Of a stretch of DNA of 64,000 nucleotides, positions 54,959-64,000 are shown in pieces (position 1 is the first letter of the stretch; each line of letters starts with the position of its first letter). The notes beneath the pieces are model-generated. The model did not search any database. It was not told where the DNA came from and was given only the letters and a program-made list of their open reading frames with translations. The DNA comes from CAYMEV01 sp964389675 [NCBI: uncultured Candidatus Sumerlaeota bacterium]. Lineage in GTDB: Bacteria; CAYMEV01. The position numbers were made by a program, and so were the translations under genes. The DNA is taken from positions 1-64,000 of the forward strand of contig CAYMEV010000008.1 of NCBI GenBank assembly GCA_964389675.1. The letters run 5' to 3'.

Positions 54959-57900
54959 TTATTCTGCCTTCAATTCCTGCATGGCCTTTTTATATGAGAA
55001 TTTCTTATGCTTTTCATAGAGTGATCTATATGATCTGATGGCTTTTTCCCTGTACTGATTTTTTCCTTCAATGAAATAAAGCTCATAATATATCATTGCC
55101 TTTGCCTCTTCATCCCTGGCGTTTTCAAGGAGTTTCAGAAGGGAAGCAGATGCAGATACCCTGTCATTCACTGCAAGGACCCTAAAACCCTGTATCCTGG
55201 CCCTGTTGATATATTCTTCATTCTCCAGCTCCTCTGCAAGTTTCATGGCTTTTTTGTTTGCTTCAGCTGCTTTGCCTGTACTCCCGTTCCTCAGCAGGAT
55301 TTCTGCACTCTTCAGGAGGTAATCAATGATATCAGGGTCTTTTATCCCGATCTCCCTGAATATCCCCAGGGATTTATCATAATTCAGCAATGCTTTATCA
55401 TATTCTCCGGCAAGATAGCAGACATTCCCCAGGCTTCCGAAGGCATTTGCAGAAGCATGCCTGTCCCCTGTTTTATCAAAGATGCTGCACGCCTTCTCGA
55501 TCTGCCTGAAAGCCTGCTCAAAATCCCCTGTCTCCGCATAAGCAATGCCTATATTAACATCTGTTATTCCTGCTGCCATTTTGTCACCTATCTCTTCAAA
55601 TATCTCCCTGCCTGATTCAAAGAAACTTATAGATTGCCTGTAATTGCCCTGTTCTTTATATATATTTCCGATATTATTCCCTGCGATCCCCAGGCCCCTT
55701 TTATCCCCGGTCTTCCTGGCTATCCCTGCAGAGAGCCTGTAATTCTTCAGTGCCTTCTTCAGCCTGCCCTGGTAATAATATATGTTCCCGATATTCAGTG
55801 CAGCATTCTTTATCCCATCCTGATCATTTATCTCCTCAGAAATCCTCTTATATTCCTTAAAGCATGACAGAGCCTTTGAGGTCTTCCCCTGGAAGTAATA
55901 GATGCTTCCGAGATTGCCTGATGCAGCTCCTGTACCCTTCTTATCTCCTAATTCTTCTGATATCTTTTTGTAAATATTATAATAATGCAGGGCTTTGGCA
56001 TAATCTCCAAGAGATGAACAGGCACTGCCCAGGTTCCCGCAGGCTATTCCGGTCCCCCTTTTATCCCCTATCTCCTCTGACAGGTCCCTGTCGATCTCAT
56101 AACACTCAAATGCTTTGGCGAAATTCCCCTGATTGTAATAAACGTTGCCCTGATTCCCTACTGCATTCCCGATGCTTTTCTTGTCATGAAGCTCCAGGGC
56201 TATATACTGGCACTTCTTAAAGCATTCAATAGCTTCGGTATAATTGGACCTTGCAAAATGAATATTTCCAATATTATTGAGTGCCCTCAGGTAACCACTT
56301 CTGTCGCCTGCCCTGAGAAAGTAATCCCTGTTTTTTGAATGGTACTTCATTGCTTCATCCATCAATGACTGATTATAGAAATAAGAGCCGAGATTGTCAT
56401 AACTTTCAGCTATAAGAGCCTTATTTCCTGTGTTTTCTGAAATTTCAAGGCTTAGGTCAAATGCTTTTTTGGCTTTGTTTATCTCGCCTTTCTGGAGATA
56501 TATCCTTCCTGAAAGGCTGTTTATCTGAGCCAGGATAATCTGTTTGCCGGCATCTGATGCATGTTTTCTGCAGTCATCCAGGACTGACAGGGCTTCATCC
56601 CATCTTCCCAGTACCTCAAGAGATCTGGCCTTGCAGAGCATTATTTCCAGTCTCTCATCTATAATACTAAGATTCAGGCTGTAAAGCATAATATCATAAT
56701 ATTTTACTGCCTTTTCATGGAAATAATCCTTTCTTGCATTATCAGCGCATTTCCTGCAGAAAAAAAGCGCTCTGTCATTAACTTCCGCCTCTATATAATG
56801 ATATGCTATTTCTTCATTATACTGGCCTGAATCACCGATCATCGCCTCCATATTCCGTGCAATGTCGAGGTTAATGCTTTTCCTCTCTTTTACGCTCCTG
56901 TTTACTATATCCTTTATGATGCTTGAAGTGAATGAATAATAGAAATAATTCTCTACACTGTGCTGCTGAAGTATTTCCATCCTCTCAAGCTCAATAAGGG
57001 CCTTTGCAGGCTCTATACCGCATATCTTCCTGATCATTCCTATAAGGGTCTCAATTGGCAGGTCGACCCTCAGTAAAGCGAGTATATGCAGGATATGCTC
57101 CCTGTTCCTGTCTTTCAATATCCTTTTTACCCTTGTTCTTACAGTATCCAGAAGATTCCTGGGTATCTCAATGCCCTCCGCCGGTTTCAAAAGCTTCCAG
57201 TATCTGTTATCCTTGATTATTACATTGCTTTCGATCAGGGATTTAATAAGCTCCTCAAGGAAAAGCGGGTTGCCTCCGACTTTTTCTTTGATGAACTGCA
57301 CGCTTTCACTTATGCTCCTGTCAATAAAACGGGAACCGAAAACATTTTCAATATACTCACTTATGCCCTCCCCGTCAAGGGGGCCCAGGTCATGTATCCT
57401 GATGCCTGCATTTTCAAGCATGCTCCTGACTACCCTGCTCTTTATCTTCTCTTCATTGATATTCGCATAGATGCAGATATTAATCCCGCTGTTGATATTA
57501 AGCCTGCTTAAAAGGGCTTCGAGAAGCACTGCTGAGCCGTCATCTATCCACTGAAGGTCATTGAAGTAAATTACAAACCTCTTTTGTATCTCTCCATAGA
57601 ACTCTATTATATAGTCTATGATATTCTGAATTGTTATCTCTTTCAGCATCATCGGGTTATCCATAATTTGAGGGGGCCTGAACCTGCTCAATCTGTCTGA
57701 ATCCGGAAGCATAAGCTTCAGATACGGGCCTGCCCTGCCCAGAAGCTCATCAGATGAATATGTCATCATCTGAAGAAGAATATCACCGAAATAATGGTAT
57801 TCTCTTATCTCCCCCTCCATACAGCTGCTGTCAAAAAAGAGTATGTCACCCAGCCTGCAGTATTTCTTAAATTCAATAAAAAGCCTTGTTTTACCGACCC

Positions 57901-58867
57901 CTACATTCCCGTTATATACAAAAAAATGCTGATCATCTGCTTTTGCCAGCTGGGTCTTTAGCTCCCTGAATTCGTCTTTCCTGTCTGCAAAGGCATTTCC
58001 CAGCACATAACTTTCCTTTGTCTCGGATGTCTCGAACTCATAATTCCTGCCTGAACACTGATTAATGTCCGAGATGACCTCCGAACAGGCCTGATACCTG
58101 TCTTTCGGGCTGTATTCGATCATTCTTCTCACAATGTTCCTTGTATCTGTGTCCTTTACCAGATTCAGCCTCTTTTTCATAAAGGCCATATATTTGTCCC
58201 TTTTATACAGCATGTTTATGATGCCTGAAAAATCCTCCGGCGATGTGCTGAAGAACATCTCTCCTGTAAGCATCTCAAAGTAAACCAGCCCAAGGGAGAA
58301 TATATCCATTGAATAGCCTACTTTCTTGTTTATAGCCTCAGGGGAGAAATACTGCATGGTACCCTTCACCTTGCTTTCGCCTTTCAGTTCAAAACCGGCA
58401 AGGCCAAAATCCATAAGCTTTACAGAAGTGCCGTCAACCATAATATTGCCAGGCTTTATGTCACGGTACATTATGTTCCTGCTGTGGATATACTCTAGCG
58501 CTCTCAGTATCTGGACAAGGATATCATTGATCCGGTTTTTATCAAAATCAGTCATTAAATATTCAGAAAGAAGGATTCCTTCGAGATATTCCATTACTAT
58601 GAAATAATTGTCACTGTCATTCCCGAATTCATATACCTGTGCAAGGTTCGGGTGCTTCAGCCTTGTCATCATCTCGTATTCATTCTTAAAGCTCTTTATC
58701 CCTATCTCCTTCATTTTTGAAAGGACATCCTGCCTTATTGTCTTTAATGCAAACAGCATATTGTCCTTTAGGCTGTCCTCCACCAGGTATACGATCCCCA
58801 TCCCCCCCTGTCCGAGTTTATCTGTTATTCTGTATCTATTGCTGATAAGATCTTTCATGCAGGCCAT
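54959..58867 (-). CDS. Ser/Thr protein kinase - STAND-like ATPase - TPR protein (PknK-like), longest paralogue
   Basis: A 1302-residue protein, the longest of the five. Kinase: GQGGMG (19-24), Lys42, YRD with Asp136, Asn141, DFG (153-155). ATPase: Walker A GNVGVGKT (320-327), Walker B IYFNDLQWIDDGS. About ten 40-residue TPR units (for example GNIGNIYKEQGNYRQSI) form the longest sensor arm of the family. The ATG at 58867 is used; a nearby in-frame ATG (residue 4) is equally possible, and the ribosome site is weak for both. It starts 65 bases after the stop of the double-kinase gene, so the two may be cotranscribed. Confidence 0.87.
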   Translation of the reverse strand: MACMKDLISNRYRITDKLGQGGMGIVYLVEDSLKDNMLFALKTIRQDVLSKMKEIGIKSFKNEYEMMTRLKHPNLAQVYEFGNDSDNYFIVMEYLEGILLSEYLMTDFDKNRINDILVQILRALEYIHSRNIMYRDIKPGNIMVDGTSVKLMDFGLAGFELKGESKVKGTMQYFSPEAINKKVGYSMDIFSLGLVYFEMLTGEMFFSTSPEDFSGIINMLYKRDKYMAFMKKRLNLVKDTDTRNIVRRMIEYSPKDRYQACSEVISDINQCSGRNYEFETSETKESYVLGNAFADRKDEFRELKTQLAKADDQHFFVYNGNVGVGKTRLFIEFKKYCRLGDILFFDSSCMEGEIREYHYFGDILLQMMTYSSDELLGRAGPYLKLMLPDSDRLSRFRPPQIMDNPMMLKEITIQNIIDYIIEFYGEIQKRFVIYFNDLQWIDDGSAVLLEALLSRLNINSGINICIYANINEEKIKSRVVRSMLENAGIRIHDLGPLDGEGISEYIENVFGSRFIDRSISESVQFIKEKVGGNPLFLEELIKSLIESNVIIKDNRYWKLLKPAEGIEIPRNLLDTVRTRVKRILKDRNREHILHILALLRVDLPIETLIGMIRKICGIEPAKALIELERMEILQQHSVENYFYYSFTSSIIKDIVNRSVKERKSINLDIARNMEAMIGDSGQYNEEIAYHYIEAEVNDRALFFCRKCADNARKDYFHEKAVKYYDIMLYSLNLSIIDERLEIMLCKARSLEVLGRWDEALSVLDDCRKHASDAGKQIILAQINSLSGRIYLQKGEINKAKKAFDLSLEISENTGNKALIAESYDNLGSYFYNQSLMDEAMKYHSKNRDYFLRAGDRSGYLRALNNIGNIHFARSNYTEAIECFKKCQYIALELHDKKSIGNAVGNQGNVYYNQGNFAKAFECYEIDRDLSEEIGDKRGTGIACGNLGSACSSLGDYAKALHYYNIYKKISEELGDKKGTGAASGNLGSIYYFQGKTSKALSCFKEYKRISEEINDQDGIKNAALNIGNIYYYQGRLKKALKNYRLSAGIARKTGDKRGLGIAGNNIGNIYKEQGNYRQSISFFESGREIFEEIGDKMAAGITDVNIGIAYAETGDFEQAFRQIEKACSIFDKTGDRHASANAFGSLGNVCYLAGEYDKALLNYDKSLGIFREIGIKDPDIIDYLLKSAEILLRNGSTGKAAEANKKAMKLAEELENEEYINRARIQGFRVLAVNDRVSASASLLKLLENARDEEAKAMIYYELYFIEGKNQYREKAIRSYRSLYEKHKKFSYKKAMQELKAE

Positions 58868-58932
58868 TTTTTATTTTCTGCTCCGGATATGTTCAATTAT
58901 ACGACAAATAAAACCAGTATTCAATTCAATAA

Positions 58933-60711
58933 TCAGGAAATCCTGATATTATCCAGAGCCCTCAGGAATTCATCACAGCTCTGGAACCTTTTATCAGGGT
59001 CCTTTTCAAGGGCTTTCATGACAATATCCGACAGCTTCCTGTCAATTCCGCTTTTTATTTCTGCAAGGGGTTTGGGGGGCATGCATGACTGCATCTCCAT
59101 GATTGCAAAATCAGATATGTTCTTTATCTGATCCCTGGCAAACGGCACCCTCCCGGCAAGCATCTCATACATAAGTATGCCCAGGCTGTATATATCCGTC
59201 CTTGAATCTATATTCCTGTCCCCCCTTATCTGTTCAGGGCTCATGTATTCAGGTATTCCCAGCCCTATGCCTGCCTGGTTCTTTCGGTCCTCTATCTTTA
59301 TAAGGGCTATTCCAAAGTCTGTGATCTTTGTCACCCCGTTCCTGTCAACCATGATATTGCTTGGCTTGATCTCCCTGTGTACCATGCCATGATCATGGGC
59401 ATATTCCAGTCCCTTCAATATTCCGCGGATTATTGGCAGGGCCTCCCTGCCCTTAAGGGATCCCTTTTTTTCCAGGATCTGGAATATGGTCTCCCCATCC
59501 ACATACTCCTGTATCACACTCAGGGTCTGAGGGTCAAAATGGACTATCTGGGCTATATTATAGTGGCTTAGCCTTGCCTGGGCCTTTATCTCCCTTTTGA
59601 ATATCTCAATAAAATCCCTGTCAAACATAAGGGAAGGGTGGATCTTCTTTACAACAAAATTCCTGCCGAGATTTATATTCTCAGCAAAATATACTGTTGC
59701 AACAGTGCTTGCCCCGATTTCATTTATTATTTTATAGTAATGAGCAATAATATCATCAGGCCTGAACCCGGCTGAGACATCAGGTATGCTTTCAACCTGC
59801 CGGCTGCCTGCTTCAGTTTCTTCAAGGGGCATATCATCGCTGATGCATTCCAGCTTTGCAATATCAATGATTTTCTGCTCATAGTCTTCTGAGTCCCTGA
59901 ATAAAGCAGATCTCAGCTGAGAAACAAACTCCGATGCAGTTTCATACCTTTCTGCAGGGTCTTTTGCCATTATCTTATTTATAACACCGACAAGAAGCCT
60001 GTTATGTGAAAACATATTATCCGCAGGAAATACAGGGTTTTCATATATTATCTGATATGCCACTCTATGCAGTGTCTCCCCGTCAAAAGGCTTTCTTCCG
60101 AATAAAAGCATATAAGCCATTATGCCGAAACTGAAAAGGTCGCTTTTATGAGAGACCCTTTTTCCTGTAAATTGCTCCGGGCTCATGTAAAATGGGGTTC
60201 CCAGCACTCTTCCGACCTGAGTGGAATCTGTACCCGGGATTTTAGCTATCCCGAAATCCGTAATTTTTGCTACATTCTTTGAATCAATTATGATATTGGC
60301 AGGCTTGATATCCCTGTGGACAATACCGTTTTTGTGAGCATAGTCCAGCCCGCCGGCAACCTGGGACAGTATATCCATCACCCTTTTTACATTGAACTGC
60401 CTTGATTCATCAATCAGTTCTTTCAGTGTTGTGCCGGTGATGAGCTCCATTATGATATACAGGATATTATTAGCCTCTCCCAGGTCATGAATGGTCACTA
60501 TATTAGGATGAGACAGCTTTCCTGCTGTCTGGGCCTCCCTCCTGAACCGTTCCGTGAAATCCTGCCTCTCATAAGGGTCAAGGATGTCAGTCCTCAATAT
60601 CTTGACAGCAACAACCCTTCCCAGGCTCGGGTCATATGCCTGATATACTATGCCGGCTGCACCCCTTCCGATCTCCTTTTGGATTTCATACCTGTCAATC
60701 TTAACTGTCAT
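58933..60711 (-). CDS. Tandem Ser/Thr kinase with a probable pseudokinase second domain
   Basis: A 592-residue protein with two kinase domains and no ATPase or TPR part. Domain 1 (about 8-275) is canonical: GRGAAG (15-20), Lys37, HRD with Asp134, Asn139, DFG (152-154). Domain 2 (about 325-590) lacks glycines in its P-loop (GASTVA, 333-338) and has HRE with Glu447 in place of the catalytic Asp. It keeps Lys355, Asn452 and DFG (465-467). Domain 2 may therefore bind nucleotide without phosphorylating, and regulate domain 1. An acidic linker of about 50 residues joins them. It heads the three-paralogue array, 65 bases before the 58867 start. Confidence 0.88.
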   Translation of the reverse strand: MTVKIDRYEIQKEIGRGAAGIVYQAYDPSLGRVVAVKILRTDILDPYERQDFTERFRREAQTAGKLSHPNIVTIHDLGEANNILYIIMELITGTTLKELIDESRQFNVKRVMDILSQVAGGLDYAHKNGIVHRDIKPANIIIDSKNVAKITDFGIAKIPGTDSTQVGRVLGTPFYMSPEQFTGKRVSHKSDLFSFGIMAYMLLFGRKPFDGETLHRVAYQIIYENPVFPADNMFSHNRLLVGVINKIMAKDPAERYETASEFVSQLRSALFRDSEDYEQKIIDIAKLECISDDMPLEETEAGSRQVESIPDVSAGFRPDDIIAHYYKIINEIGASTVATVYFAENINLGRNFVVKKIHPSLMFDRDFIEIFKREIKAQARLSHYNIAQIVHFDPQTLSVIQEYVDGETIFQILEKKGSLKGREALPIIRGILKGLEYAHDHGMVHREIKPSNIMVDRNGVTKITDFGIALIKIEDRKNQAGIGLGIPEYMSPEQIRGDRNIDSRTDIYSLGILMYEMLAGRVPFARDQIKNISDFAIMEMQSCMPPKPLAEIKSGIDRKLSDIVMKALEKDPDKRFQSCDEFLRALDNIRIS

Positions 60712-60878
60712 ATGGAAAACCAGCCTGTAATCCTAAGCTATTTTCTTCAAATAGTGTCAAGTCTAATTCAGTAGTAAATTATAGTATTGTTACCTGATTA
60801 TGACAATCATAAAATAGCATATAAAATAGCAGGCTTAAAGGGTTAAAGGAAATAGAATGCCGGAAAAATTCCGCAGGC

Positions 60879-61904
60879 TTATTTTATCAGGTAGTATTTA
60901 TATGTACCCTTTATGCTGTTGCTGTAGCCGGGGTAATTCTTGCCAGGGCCTGCAACCTCGCATAGTACATAGTACCTGTTGCCTATCCTTACAAAGGACT
61001 GTCCCGGCTGGGGAACAGCTTCAACACCTATGAGAGCATGTTCATGAGTTTCAATAATTATTATTGATGACTCGCTGAAATTCTGCCAGAGAGAACAGAA
61101 AAGTATTGATTTTGAGTCGCAGTCGCCGCGGTTATTTATCAGCACATCAGTAGGGATATATATTCCCCCTGTCACCTTGCTGTCAACAATGGCAGGAGGT
61201 ATCCTGTAATCGATCTCCTGCAGAAAGGATACGAACAATCCCAGGTATTTCTGCCTGGAATATCCATTACCTGCCTTGTAAAGAGCATTGAAACATCCCT
61301 TAAGATGAGGCAAATTCCAAAGAGACAGCTTTTTATAATCGATCTTTATAAGATCGCCATCTAAATAGAATCCTCTGTCTTTTATCTCCTCCCCGAAAAC
61401 AATAATGAAATTACTGCTGTAATAATCGCATATTGCCTTCATTGTCCTTTTCACTTCTGAATAGATGCCTGACGGGACAGACACAGGATCAATATTGATC
61501 CTTCTGGCTGTTATGGTATATTTTATATAGCTGGAAAAGCCGCTTTCCCTGATAATCCGGTCTATCTGCCCTTTCAGCCTTTCGATTACCCTCTTTTCTG
61601 TCTCCTGCTGATTATAGCCGAATTTATCACTCAGTTCCCTGTGGGAGACCTTTGAAATATCGAATGAAACCCTCTGTTTTTTTCCTGTAAAATCGATAAA
61701 TCCGTATGTGATACCATAGTAATCATTATTTTCGCTTAATTTATAATAGTTCAGCGAGCCTTTATTCCTAAGCCCCCTGTCAAGGGCTATGGGGTTTCCG
61801 CTTCTTTTGCCGCTGAACACTGCCCATGACAGCATAAACATTGTGAAAAATGCTGCAATAAATATTACCAGGCAGCTATATATAGTTTTTTTGCTTCTGA
61901 ACAT
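60879..61904 (-). CDS. Membrane-anchored transglutaminase-like (cysteine-protease fold) protein
   Basis: A 341-residue protein with one N-terminal membrane helix (about 10-31), the rest likely outside the cytoplasm. The C-terminal part has the order of a transglutaminase-like triad: Cys262 (RGDCDSKS), His289 (THEHALIGV) and Glu316 (YYVLCEVAGPG). The Cys-Asp next to 'GDC' and the closing 'AGPG' are typical of bacterial members that are proteases or cross-linkers. The function is not known. It is 4 bases downstream of the DUF350-like gene, so the two form an operon, and is followed by the double kinase after 167 bases. Confidence 0.7.
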   Translation of the reverse strand: MFRSKKTIYSCLVIFIAAFFTMFMLSWAVFSGKRSGNPIALDRGLRNKGSLNYYKLSENNDYYGITYGFIDFTGKKQRVSFDISKVSHRELSDKFGYNQQETEKRVIERLKGQIDRIIRESGFSSYIKYTITARRINIDPVSVPSGIYSEVKRTMKAICDYYSSNFIIVFGEEIKDRGFYLDGDLIKIDYKKLSLWNLPHLKGCFNALYKAGNGYSRQKYLGLFVSFLQEIDYRIPPAIVDSKVTGGIYIPTDVLINNRGDCDSKSILFCSLWQNFSESSIIIIETHEHALIGVEAVPQPGQSFVRIGNRYYVLCEVAGPGKNYPGYSNSIKGTYKYYLIK

Positions 61905-61908
61905 CAGG

Positions 61909-62442
61909 CTACTGTATCCTTATAAATCCCCTCTCTGCTTCAGGTATTATGGACTGGGCCAGGTCAGCCATTCCCTGGTCGATGATTATTGCAATGGAAA
62001 TTACAACAAATGCTAAAAATATCGCAACAGCAATATTGTTTTTTATTATCTCGTCATACTCTTTTATTCTCCTGTTCATTACAGAAAAAAGCCACATCGA
62101 TATACCGGCCAGGATAATGGACAGCACAGCCATAATAATGACAAACAGCATGGCAGTGCCTATGGTTGAAACCACGGTAAGCCCGGATGTCCTGCTGATC
62201 ATGGAAGTCCTGATTACTGTCATAACAGGGTGAATGGCATGGCGGAGCAGTATTGCCTGGCTTAAGAGGATAGAGCCCAGCATTATGGAAACAGACACAT
62301 TGCCATCGAGAAGATGCTGAGCTTCATCTATCTTTCTGGTTATTAGAAGGTCAATCTTATAGATCAAAAATATCAGGATAATGCTCATAATTCCGGATAG
62401 AAGAACAGCAGACACACCTGTTGCAATATTTATGATATTCAT
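61909..62442 (-). CDS. DUF350-type membrane protein
   Basis: A 177-residue protein with about four or five hydrophobic helices in two similar halves, each opening with a pattern of the type 'NxxVSxxLGSILLSQAILL' and 'NNIAVAIFLAFVVISIAII'. This repeated layout is that of the DUF350 (YjfL-like) family. The role is unknown; family members occur beside transglutaminase-like and phospholipid or stress-related genes. It is first in the minus-strand run that leads to the transglutaminase-like and kinase genes. The 264 bases upstream, shared with the divergent trkA gene, should hold promoters for both. Confidence 0.7.
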   Translation of the reverse strand: MNIINIATGVSAVLLSGIMSIILIFLIYKIDLLITRKIDEAQHLLDGNVSVSIMLGSILLSQAILLRHAIHPVMTVIRTSMISRTSGLTVVSTIGTAMLFVIIMAVLSIILAGISMWLFSVMNRRIKEYDEIIKNNIAVAIFLAFVVISIAIIIDQGMADLAQSIIPEAERGFIRIQ

Positions 62443-62706
62443 ATTTATCCCCCTTTATTTCAGCTGTAAAAAGATTATTCAGCATAATGATAAAAGTCAA
62501 AATCTTTTCACTTCAATTACTGTATTAAAAAATTTTCTTTATTATTACTGAATTTTATATTAAACGGTCTTTATTTCAGAAGAAAGGCCTGGTTTTATCC
62601 TTATCCTTTTTTTAGAGGAAGCGGAAACTAAATTTTTATTGAAAGAGCCTGAAAGGCTGGTATAGTCCAGTTAATAATTATTTTTAAGTAAAGCGGGTGC
62701 AGGGCT

Positions 62707-64000
62707 ATGAAGGTCGTTATTGCCGGAGCAGGGACTGCCGGGTATCAGATAGCAAAAGAGCTGATCTCAGAAGGCAAAGACGTCGTTGTCATTGAAAAGG
62801 ACGAGGAAATTGCAAAATATGTATCAGATAATCTCGACTGCATGGTGATAACAGGCAAGGTTAATGATATTGACATTCTTGAGCAGGCAGGCCTGGACAA
62901 TGCTGACTTTTTTGTGTGCCTGACTGATTCTGATGAGCTTAATATCATCTCCTGCAGCATGGCCCATCATGAATACAGAAAAACATACAATATTGCAAGG
63001 GTCAGGGATAAAAGGTATTATGATACCAAACTGATAAAAAACCCCGATCTTGGAATTGACTATGTCGTAAACCCCGAGATTGAATCGGCAAATACCATAG
63101 CAAAGCTTGTACATCATGGAGTCACAAGTGATATGGTATTTTTCGAGCACAGCAATCTTCAGATGAGAAAGGTACTTGTATCTTCAAATTCAGTACTGGC
63201 CGGAAGAGCCATTTCAGAGCTCAGGAAAATAATTCCGGTGGATTTCCTCATAGCCGGCACGATAAGGGATGATGAGTTCATAATAGCATCAGGAGATACA
63301 GTAATAAGGGAAAATGACCAGCTGTACATTCTCTCAAGCACCGAAAAACTGGATAAGATATTCGGAATTATCGGGAAGGAAAAAAAGAGGATAAACAATA
63401 TTGTAATAGCAGGAGGAGGCACTATCGGGGATTATATACTTGAGATGCTCCTTGGCAAAAGTACAATAAAAACCAGGTTCTCCCATTTCTTCGAAAATCC
63501 CTTCTATCACAGGCAGAAAAAATATATAAGGCTTATAGAAAAGGATGCAGAGCGCGCCAAGATGCTTGCATCAAAATACCATGAAATTCTTGTGATCAAT
63601 GAGGATATAACCGATGAGGATATTTTTGAAGAAGAACAGCTGTTAAACTGCGATCTGATAATAACGACAACAAATAATTCCGAGCTTAATGTATTGATGG
63701 CGATCTACAGCAAGTTATACGGCATAAAGAAAGCAATAGCACTGGTAAAGCAGAAAAATTACCTGAATATTGCAAGCAGGCTTGGCATCGATGCATTGAT
63801 AAGCCCGAATGATTCCATTGTAAATTCAATATTAAAGCTTATAAGAAGGGGCAAGGTAAAGAGCCTTCATACGCTTGCCAGCACGGACGCAGAAGTGATT
63901 GAGATGACCATTGAAAAAAACAGCCCTGTAATAGGCAAGACAATAAAAGACATCCAGCTTCCCGGAAACTGCCTTATCCTGGTGGTAAACAGGGTCAGCA
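62707..64000 (+). CDS. trkA: Trk potassium uptake regulator TrkA (3' end outside the window)
   Basis: The gene runs off the window after 431 codons. It begins MKVVIAGAGTAGYQIA with the GxGxxG NAD-binding motif (7-12), a first RCK_N half to about 130, then RCK_C (about 145-225, VLAGRAISELRKI). A second half repeats the pattern with GGGTIG (236-241) and a second RCK_C at the end (SPVIGKTIKDIQL). TrkA is the peripheral NAD-binding subunit that gates the TrkH/TrkG potassium channel. A partner membrane gene is expected just beyond the window. It is divergent from the DUF350-like gene. Confidence 0.93.
   Translation, partial: MKVVIAGAGTAGYQIAKELISEGKDVVVIEKDEEIAKYVSDNLDCMVITGKVNDIDILEQAGLDNADFFVCLTDSDELNIISCSMAHHEYRKTYNIARVRDKRYYDTKLIKNPDLGIDYVVNPEIESANTIAKLVHHGVTSDMVFFEHSNLQMRKVLVSSNSVLAGRAISELRKIIPVDFLIAGTIRDDEFIIASGDTVIRENDQLYILSSTEKLDKIFGIIGKEKKRINNIVIAGGGTIGDYILEMLLGKSTIKTRFSHFFENPFYHRQKKYIRLIEKDAERAKMLASKYHEILVINEDITDEDIFEEEQLLNCDLIITTTNNSELNVLMAIYSKLYGIKKAIALVKQKNYLNIASRLGIDALISPNDSIVNSILKLIRRGKVKSLHTLASTDAEVIEMTIEKNSPVIGKTIKDIQLPGNCLILVVNRVS

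Noticed and set aside
54959-58867. Repeated DNA that could look like a CRISPR array
   Set aside because: The repeats are about 120 bp, in frame, and encode TPR units; there are no short identical repeats with unique spacers.
62443-62706. tRNA or small RNA between DUF350 and trkA
   Set aside because: No cloverleaf or conserved T-loop sequence seen; only AT-rich sequence.

Overview
The window is bacterial chromosomal DNA, mostly moderate to low GC (about 37-45% by eye), gene-dense, with many exported proteins and several lipoprotein-type signals. There are no rRNA or tRNA genes to place it. The mixture of lipoproteins, secreted parallel beta-helix proteins, very large Ser/Thr kinase-ATPase-TPR proteins, a molybdenum hydroxylase and IS91-type elements points to an environmental Gram-negative lineage. 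A spirochaete is my best guess, at low confidence.

Layout. 0-7.3 kb: a secreted beta-helix protein, a tiny lipoprotein, a secreted choloylglycine-hydrolase-family enzyme, a large secreted protein with a fibronectin domain and an Asp-rich repeat module, and the decayed remains of an IS91-like transposase. 7.3-11.8 kb: a lipoprotein, a visibly more GC-rich, translationally coupled pair of exported/membrane proteins of unknown role, and a SET-domain protein. 12.1-14.4 kb: an IS91-type element made of a tyrosine recombinase plus a Y2/HUH transposase, followed by a three-armed inverted repeat. 14.4-29.5 kb: two kinase-STAND-like ATPase-TPR proteins, a zinc phospholipase C-like protein, a cyclophilin with two possible starts, an MsrB-MsrA lipoprotein, two more beta-helix proteins and one unknown protein. 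29.6-37.1 kb: a molybdenum block with a molybdopterin-binding protein, a nucleotidyltransferase fused to a degenerate phosphatase domain, and a divergent Mo hydroxylase with an unusual membrane N-terminus. Next to it an AAA_14/DUF4143 ATPase gene sits between two copies of the hydroxylase gene's 3' end. 37.2-47 kb: a hybrid histidine kinase, a DUF364-like protein, a diguanylate cyclase, an ABC-2 exporter operon ending in exonuclease III, and RarD. 47.1-62.5 kb: three more kinase-ATPase-TPR giants in tandem, a double-kinase protein whose second domain looks catalytically altered, a transglutaminase-like protein and a DUF350-like membrane protein, all on the minus strand. The window ends inside trkA.

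The most distinctive content is the family of five kinase-STAND-TPR paralogues plus the kinase/pseudokinase protein. The TPR arrays (6, 6, 8, 9 and 10 units by my count, about 40 residues each) explain most of the length differences. The three adjacent genes read 8, 9, 10 along the chromosome, which suggests growth by repeat addition. They look like a set of sensors with a common kinase output and different ligand-binding arms. Other points worth following are the membrane-fused Mo hydroxylase, the 58-bp duplication around the DUF4143 ATPase, and the 33-bp promoter/palindrome repeats in front of that gene.
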